A stretch of 64,000 nt of DNA from Micromonospora sp. WMMD1155 (GTDB lineage Bacteria > Actinomycetota > Actinomycetes > Mycobacteriales > Micromonosporaceae): assembly GCF_029581275.1 (NCBI RefSeq), contig NZ_CP120742.1:5890501-5954500 (forward strand), in the 5' to 3' direction. This document shows, piece after piece, positions 60,072-64,000 of the stretch. Both the position numbers and the translations under genes were made by a program. The notes beneath the pieces are model-generated. The model had not been told where the DNA came from. It did no database searches and was given only the letters and a program-made list of their open reading frames with translations. The stretch's first letter is position 1, and each line of letters opens with the position of its first letter.

Positions 60072-60959
60072 GTGACAGTCCTCTTCGGTCAACTCTTCAC
60101 CGGCATCAGCATCGGCGCGGTGCTGCTGCTCATCGCGCTCGGCCTCGCGTTGACCTTCGGCCAGATGAACGTGATCAACATGGCGCACGGTGAGTTCATC
60201 ATGGCCGGCGCGTACACCACCTATGTCCTCCAGCAGAGCATCACCGGGGCCGGCTGGTCACTGGTGATCGCGCTACCCGTGGCGTTCGTCGTCGCCGGCA
60301 CCATGGGCGCACTGCTGGAGCTGCTGCTCATCCGCCGGCTGTACGCCCGACCGTTGGACACCCTGCTGGTCACCTGGGGCGTGTCCCTGATGCTGCAACA
60401 GCTGGCCCGGGACGTCTTCGGCAGCCCGAACGTGCAGACCCGCGCGCCGGAGCTGCTGACCGGCAACGTGGCGCTTCCCGGCGGGCTGACCGTAGCCAAC
60501 AACCGGCTGTTCATCCTGGCCCTCGCCCTGGCCGCCGTCGCGGCGCTCACCCTGGCGCTGCGGCTCACCCCCCTCGGGCGTCGCATCCGCGCGGTGGTGC
60601 AGAACCGCGACCTCGCCGCGGTGTCCGGCATCGCCACCTCCCGGGTCGACCGGACGACCTTCTTCGTCGGGTCCGGGTTGGCCGGGCTCGCCGGTGTGGC
60701 GCTCACCCTGCTCGGCCCGATCGGCCCGACCATGGGCACCAACCTGATCATCGATGCCTTCCTGGTCGTCGTGGTCGGCGGGATCGGCCAGCTCAAGGGC
60801 AGCGTGATCGTCGCCTTCGCCCTCGGCGTCCTCCAGGCCACCGGGGAGTACCTCACCACCCTCAGCGTCGCCAAGGTGATCGTCTTCGTGGCGATCGTCG
60901 CGTTCCTCCAGTGGCGGCCACAGGGCCTGTTCACCCTGCGGACCAGGAGCCTCGCATGA
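60072..60959 (+). CDS. urtB: Urea ABC transporter permease UrtB
   Basis: 295 residues, a LivH-type permease with about eight membrane helices: LFTGISIGAVLLLIALGLAL, TFGQMNVINMAHGEFIMAGA, RPLDTLLVTWGVSLMLQQLA and the loop VVQNRDLAAVSGIATSRVDR that docks to the ATPases. GTG 60072 gives the usual N-terminus (VTVLFGQLFTG). Its stop overlaps the urtC start (ATGA). Confidence 0.94.
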   Translation: MTVLFGQLFTGISIGAVLLLIALGLALTFGQMNVINMAHGEFIMAGAYTTYVLQQSITGAGWSLVIALPVAFVVAGTMGALLELLLIRRLYARPLDTLLVTWGVSLMLQQLARDVFGSPNVQTRAPELLTGNVALPGGLTVANNRLFILALALAAVAALTLALRLTPLGRRIRAVVQNRDLAAVSGIATSRVDRTTFFVGSGLAGLAGVALTLLGPIGPTMGTNLIIDAFLVVVVGGIGQLKGSVIVAFALGVLQATGEYLTTLSVAKVIVFVAIVAFLQWRPQGLFTLRTRSLA

Positions 60960-62140
60960 CCGCCGTCACCCCCGCGCCGCCCAGCACCGCCGTCCGCCCC
61001 GCACCCGCCGGGGCCACGCCACCGGGCCCGCCCGCGCGCCGATCCCGGCTGCGCACGGCGGCCGGCTTCGCGTTCGGCGCGGCGCTGCTGTTCGCCGTCG
61101 CGCCCCTGGTGTTGTCGGACTTCCGGCTGTCCCTGCTCGCCAAATACCTCTGCGTCGCCATGGTCGCGGTCGGCATCGGGATCGCCTGGGGCCGGGGCGG
61201 CATGCTCACCCTCGGCCAGGGCGTCTTCTTCGGCCTCGGCGGCTACGCGATGGCCATGCACCTCAAGCTCGCCGACGCGGGTCCCGGTGGGATGCCCGAC
61301 TTCATGCAGCTGTACGGGCAACTCGACGAACTGCCCCTGTGGTGGCGGCCGTTCGCCAGCCCCTGGTTCGCGCTGCCGGCGACGGTCCTGCTGCCGATGG
61401 CGGTGGCCTTCGGTCTGGGCTCGCTGGTGTTCCGCCGCCGCGTCCGGGGCGCGTACTTCGCCATCCTCAGCCAGGCGCTCGCCGCCGCGATGGTGATCCT
61501 GCTGATCGGCCAGCAGGGCACCACCGGCGGCACCAACGGGCTCACCGACATCAAGGGGTTCTTCGGCTACGACCTGGACGACCCGGTCAACCAACGGATG
61601 GTCTACTTCATCATCGCCGGCACCCTGTTGGCACTGCTCGCGCTGGCCCGTCAGCTCATCCAGAGCCGCTACGGGGAGCTGCTGGTGGCGGTCCGCGACG
61701 GCGAGGAACGGGTGCGCTTCCTCGGCTACGACCCGGCGTCGGTGAAGTTGGTCGCGTACGTGGTCGCGGCCGGGATGGCCGGCCTGGCCGGAGCGCTGTT
61801 CGTTCCCGCGGTCGGCATCATCTCGCCCGCGCTGATCGGTATCGTCCCGTCGATCGAGTTCGTCATCGGCGTCGCGGTCGGCGGCCGGGCCACCCTGCTC
61901 GGCCCGGTGCTCGGCGCGGTGGCGGTGGCCTGGGCGCGTACCGCCCTCTCGGAGCGGTTCCCGGGCACCTGGACGTACCTCCAAGGGTTGCTCTTCGTGG
62001 TCGTGGTGGCGTTCCTACCCGGCGGCCTGGCGTCGCTGTGGGCGCTGGCCCGCCGCCGTGACGGCAGCGACACACCAGGGCGGCGGTGGTGGTCCCCACC
62101 GCGCCTGCGACGCGCCGAGCGGGAGGTGCCGGCGGCATGA
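60956..62140 (+). CDS. urtC: Urea ABC transporter permease UrtC
   Basis: 394 residues, a LivM-type permease. A Pro-rich cytoplasmic tail of about 35 residues precedes the membrane domain (GIAWGRGGMLTLGQGVFFGL, GYAMAMHLKLAD, TTGGTNGLTDIKGFFGYDL). The coupling loop reads AVRDGEERVRFLGYDPASVK. It pairs with UrtB to form the urea channel. It is coupled by ATGA overlaps to urtB and urtD. Confidence 0.94.
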   Translation: MTAVTPAPPSTAVRPAPAGATPPGPPARRSRLRTAAGFAFGAALLFAVAPLVLSDFRLSLLAKYLCVAMVAVGIGIAWGRGGMLTLGQGVFFGLGGYAMAMHLKLADAGPGGMPDFMQLYGQLDELPLWWRPFASPWFALPATVLLPMAVAFGLGSLVFRRRVRGAYFAILSQALAAAMVILLIGQQGTTGGTNGLTDIKGFFGYDLDDPVNQRMVYFIIAGTLLALLALARQLIQSRYGELLVAVRDGEERVRFLGYDPASVKLVAYVVAAGMAGLAGALFVPAVGIISPALIGIVPSIEFVIGVAVGGRATLLGPVLGAVAVAWARTALSERFPGTWTYLQGLLFVVVVAFLPGGLASLWALARRRDGSDTPGRRWWSPPRLRRAEREVPAA

Positions 62141-62913
62141 GCGACGACCGGTTGGACGGGCTCTCCGTCCGCGACGTGCGGGTCAGCTTCGACGGCTTCA
62201 CCGCCGTCGACGGCGTGTCCCTGGAGGTGCCCGCCGGTGACATCCGTTTCCTGATCGGGCCGAACGGGGCCGGCAAGACCACCCTGGTCGATGCGATCAC
62301 GGGCCTGGTCCGAGCCACCGGCTCGGTCCGGTTCGGCGACGACGAGCTGTTGGGCCGCCCGGTGCACCGGATCAGCCGGATGGGCATCGGCCGCACCTTC
62401 CAGACCTCGACGGTCTTCGAGGAGCTGTCGGTGTTGCAGAACCTCGACATCGCGGCGGGCGCCCGGCGCGGCTGGGTGACCCTGGCGCGCCGCCGTCGGG
62501 GCGTTCCCGACGAGGTGGCCGCCGCGTTGGACACCATCGGCCTGGCCGACCGGGCCGACCACCTCGCCGGGACGCTCGCGCACGGCCAGAAACAGTGGTT
62601 GGAGATCGGCATGTTGCTGGTGCAGGACGCGCGGCTGCTGCTGCTCGACGAGCCGGTCGCCGGCATGAGCCACGAGGAACGCGACGCGACCGGGACGCTG
62701 CTGGAGACGGTGAGCCGGGACCGCACCGTCGTCGTGATCGAGCACGACATGGACTTCCTCCGCCGGTTCGCGCGCAGCGTCACCGTGCTGCACGCCGGTC
62801 GGGTGCTCAGCGAGGGCACCGTGGCGCAGGTGCAGGCGGACCCGCGCGTGCAGGAGGTCTACCTCGGCCACCCGGTCGATGCCGGGTCGGCCCGTACCGG
62901 CCAGGAGGCGTGA
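62137..62913 (+). CDS. urtD: Urea ABC transporter ATP-binding protein UrtD
   Basis: 258 residues, a LivG-type ATPase. Walker A is IGPNGAGKTTLVDAITG, the Q-loop region GRTFQTSTVFEELSVLQNL, the signature stretch LAHGQKQWLEIGML (degenerate LSGGQ, as usual in UrtD), and Walker B LLLLDEPVAGM. The switch histidine lies in VVIEHDMDFL. Its stop overlaps the urtE start by one base (TGATG). Confidence 0.94.
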   Translation: MSDDRLDGLSVRDVRVSFDGFTAVDGVSLEVPAGDIRFLIGPNGAGKTTLVDAITGLVRATGSVRFGDDELLGRPVHRISRMGIGRTFQTSTVFEELSVLQNLDIAAGARRGWVTLARRRRGVPDEVAAALDTIGLADRADHLAGTLAHGQKQWLEIGMLLVQDARLLLLDEPVAGMSHEERDATGTLLETVSRDRTVVVIEHDMDFLRRFARSVTVLHAGRVLSEGTVAQVQADPRVQEVYLGHPVDAGSARTGQEA

Positions 62914-63605
62914 TGCTGACGTTGCGAGGGGTGCACGCGGGGTACGGCCGCAGCCGGGTGCTGCACGGTGTCGACCTGGCCGTCCCGCCCGACGGAGTCG
63001 CCGCGGTGCTCGGGCACAACGGTGCCGGTAAGAGCACCCTGCTGCGGGTCGCCGCCGGGCTGCTGCGCCCGAGCGCCGGCACGATCGAGTTGGACGGCGA
63101 GGACGTCACCCGCCTCGGCCCGCACGAGCGGGTGGCGCGGGGGATGGCGTACGTCCCGCAGGGTCAACAGTGCTTTCCGCACCTGACCGCCGCGGAGAAC
63201 CTGCGACTGGTCGCCGACGGTCGGCGCGACGGCGCGGTGGCCACCGCCGAGGTGCTGGACCTGTTCCCCGCGTTGCGGTCGCTGCTGCGGCGTCGCGCCG
63301 GGCTGCTCTCCGGAGGTCAGCGTCAGCAGTTGGCCATCGCCCGCGCTCTGATCACCCGGCCGAGGCTGCTGATGCTGGACGAGCCGACCGAGGGCATCCA
63401 GCCGTCGGTGGTCGCGGAGATCCAGGAGCGGATCGTCGAGCTGACCCGGCAGTCCGGGTTCAGCGTGCTCCTCGTGGAGCAGCACCTCGGGTTCGCGCTG
63501 CGGGTGGCGGACCGTTACCAGGTGCTGGAATCCGGCCGGGTCACCTCGCACGGCGACGGGGGTGTCACGGCGGAACGGGAGGTTCGCGCGGCCCTGGCCG
63601 TGTGA
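62913..63605 (+). CDS. urtE: Urea ABC transporter ATP-binding protein UrtE
   Basis: 230 residues, a LivF-type ATPase. Walker A LGHNGAGKSTLLRVAAG, Q-loop YVPQGQQCFPHLTAAENL, signature LLSGGQRQQLAIARALI, Walker B LLMLDEPTEGIQPSVV and switch LLVEQHLGFAL are intact. It is the last gene of the operon; a 48-bp palindrome lies 66 bp downstream. Confidence 0.94.
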   Translation: MLTLRGVHAGYGRSRVLHGVDLAVPPDGVAAVLGHNGAGKSTLLRVAAGLLRPSAGTIELDGEDVTRLGPHERVARGMAYVPQGQQCFPHLTAAENLRLVADGRRDGAVATAEVLDLFPALRSLLRRRAGLLSGGQRQQLAIARALITRPRLLMLDEPTEGIQPSVVAEIQERIVELTRQSGFSVLLVEQHLGFALRVADRYQVLESGRVTSHGDGGVTAEREVRAALAV

Positions 63606-63670
63606 GTCGCCGACCGTTCACGACGCGCTCGCGATCCACTTCGGCCAGCCCGCGAGGTTGGCATGGTGTC

Positions 63671-63718
63671 GAGCGGTATACCTCAGAGTCATAGTTATGA
63701 CTCTGAGGTATACCGCTC
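63671..63718. repeat. 48-bp dispersed palindrome, copy 2 (perfect)
   Basis: Arms 63671-63693 and 63696-63718 are perfect reverse complements over 23 bp with only 2 nt between them. The left arm begins GAGCGGTATACCTCAGAGTC. It matches the copy at 28485-28532 and lies just after the urt operon, where it could end transcription or bind a protein. Nothing else is seen in 63606-63888. Confidence 0.85.
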
Positions 63719-63888
63719 CCTCCCGCATCTGCCCCCGCTGAGGTGACCGACGGTCACTGCCCGCAGCACCCACAGCCCGAGGGCTTGCACGTCCAGACCG
63801 CTCCCCTAGTGAAGCGACAGCCCGGCGACGGCCCGGTCGTCCGTCGACCTGCTCCGCGAGGCCATGTCCGCTTCGTACAATTCCTGCC

Positions 63889-64000
63889 ATGCCGGAAATC
63901 GTCGAGTTGCTGGCCTCGCCCGTGCACCGTTTCCTGGGCCGGCCCGCCGACGGCCCGGCACCGGCGCCCCCCGGTGAGTTGGTCGACGCGGTCCGGATCC
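63889..64000 (+). CDS. N-terminus of a probable MOSC-domain protein (cut by window end)
   Basis: 37 codons are visible from ATG 63889 (MPEIVELLASPVHRFLGRPA, then DGPAPAPPGELVDAVRI). The opening resembles actinobacterial MOSC-domain proteins of molybdenum-cofactor sulfurtransferase type, whose N-terminus carries SPVHR(Y/F)xGRPADGP. The catalytic cysteine region lies beyond the window, so the call is provisional. Confidence 0.5.
   Translation, partial: MPEIVELLASPVHRFLGRPADGPAPAPPGELVDAVRI

Noticed and set aside
63618..63890. Small minus-strand frame crossing the second 48-bp palindrome, similar to one crossing the first copy (MTLRYTA)
   Set aside because: The similarity is explained by the shared palindrome; no ribosome site or conserved length supports a peptide gene.

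Overview
The window is very GC-rich actinobacterial DNA (third codon positions almost all G or C, many GTG starts, TTA codons nearly absent). The protein families and the intergenic palindromes fit a Micromonosporaceae chromosome such as Micromonospora; this placement is an inference. No rRNA, tRNA or CRISPR array was recognised.

Layout. (1) 1-4.5 kb: accessory enzymes, namely an alpha/beta hydrolase beside an ECF sigma factor with a C-terminal SnoaL-like part, an aldo/keto reductase divergent from a GNAT acetyltransferase, and a broken GH5 cellulase. (2) 4.8-11.7 kb: a trio resembling the N-acetylglutaminylglutamine amide (NAGGN) osmolyte systems: a GCS2/ATP-grasp fusion ligase, an AsnB-like amidotransferase and an S9 peptidase. 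A DHFR-like protein, a very large BTAD/AfsR regulator and a divergent pair of DJ-1/PfpI proteins follow. (3) 17-21 kb: a secreted beta-helix protein behind a LacI-type operator, and a membrane acyltransferase. (4) 21.3-25.5 kb, minus strand: a compact five-gene operon with a 49-residue LAATG mini-protein, an exosortase-family protease, a cellulose-synthase-like GT2, an anchored surface protein and a UDP-GlcNAc 2-epimerase. A divergent LytR-CpsA-Psr (LCP) gene faces it. (5) 26.75-28.35 kb: an IS701-family element inserted at the LCP stop codon, next to a MITE-like element. (6) 28.6-41.8 kb, minus strand: a Wzx/Wzy exopolysaccharide operon (initiating sugar transferase, flippase, two methyltransferases, four glycosyltransferases, polymerase, Wzz/BY-kinase-like protein, TylF-like methyltransferase), mostly coupled by 4-8 nt overlaps. 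Divergent or adjacent are a sugar epimerase, an RmlD-like reductase and a secreted GH99-like/discoidin protein. (7) 46.6-51.4 kb: decayed gene remnants, an epoxide hydrolase, a chloroperoxidase-like hydrolase and an O-methyltransferase. (8) 51.7-63.6 kb: nitrogen acquisition, with urease genes ureABCFGD, a cupin, a MarR regulator, a cytoplasmic AmiC/UrtA-like binding protein and the urea ABC transporter urtABCDE. The window ends inside a probable MOSC-domain gene.

How it fits together. Regions 4 and 6 look like one cell-envelope locus: building and exporting a glycan, attaching it to the wall (LCP), and anchoring or modifying surface proteins (exosortase, LAATG peptide). Region 8 is a urea import and hydrolysis unit. 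Its transporter operon has a long leader with a consensus-like promoter, a possible leaderless reading frame, an intrinsic terminator and a GlnR-box-like array, so both attenuation and nitrogen control are plausible.

Most novel-looking points: the exosortase operon with its mini sorting-signal protein; the NAGGN-like trio with a different ligase; the GT2 carrying half of its neighbour's GT-B fold; twin methyltransferases sharing a 365-bp identical core; the urt leader; and a dispersed 48-bp palindrome.
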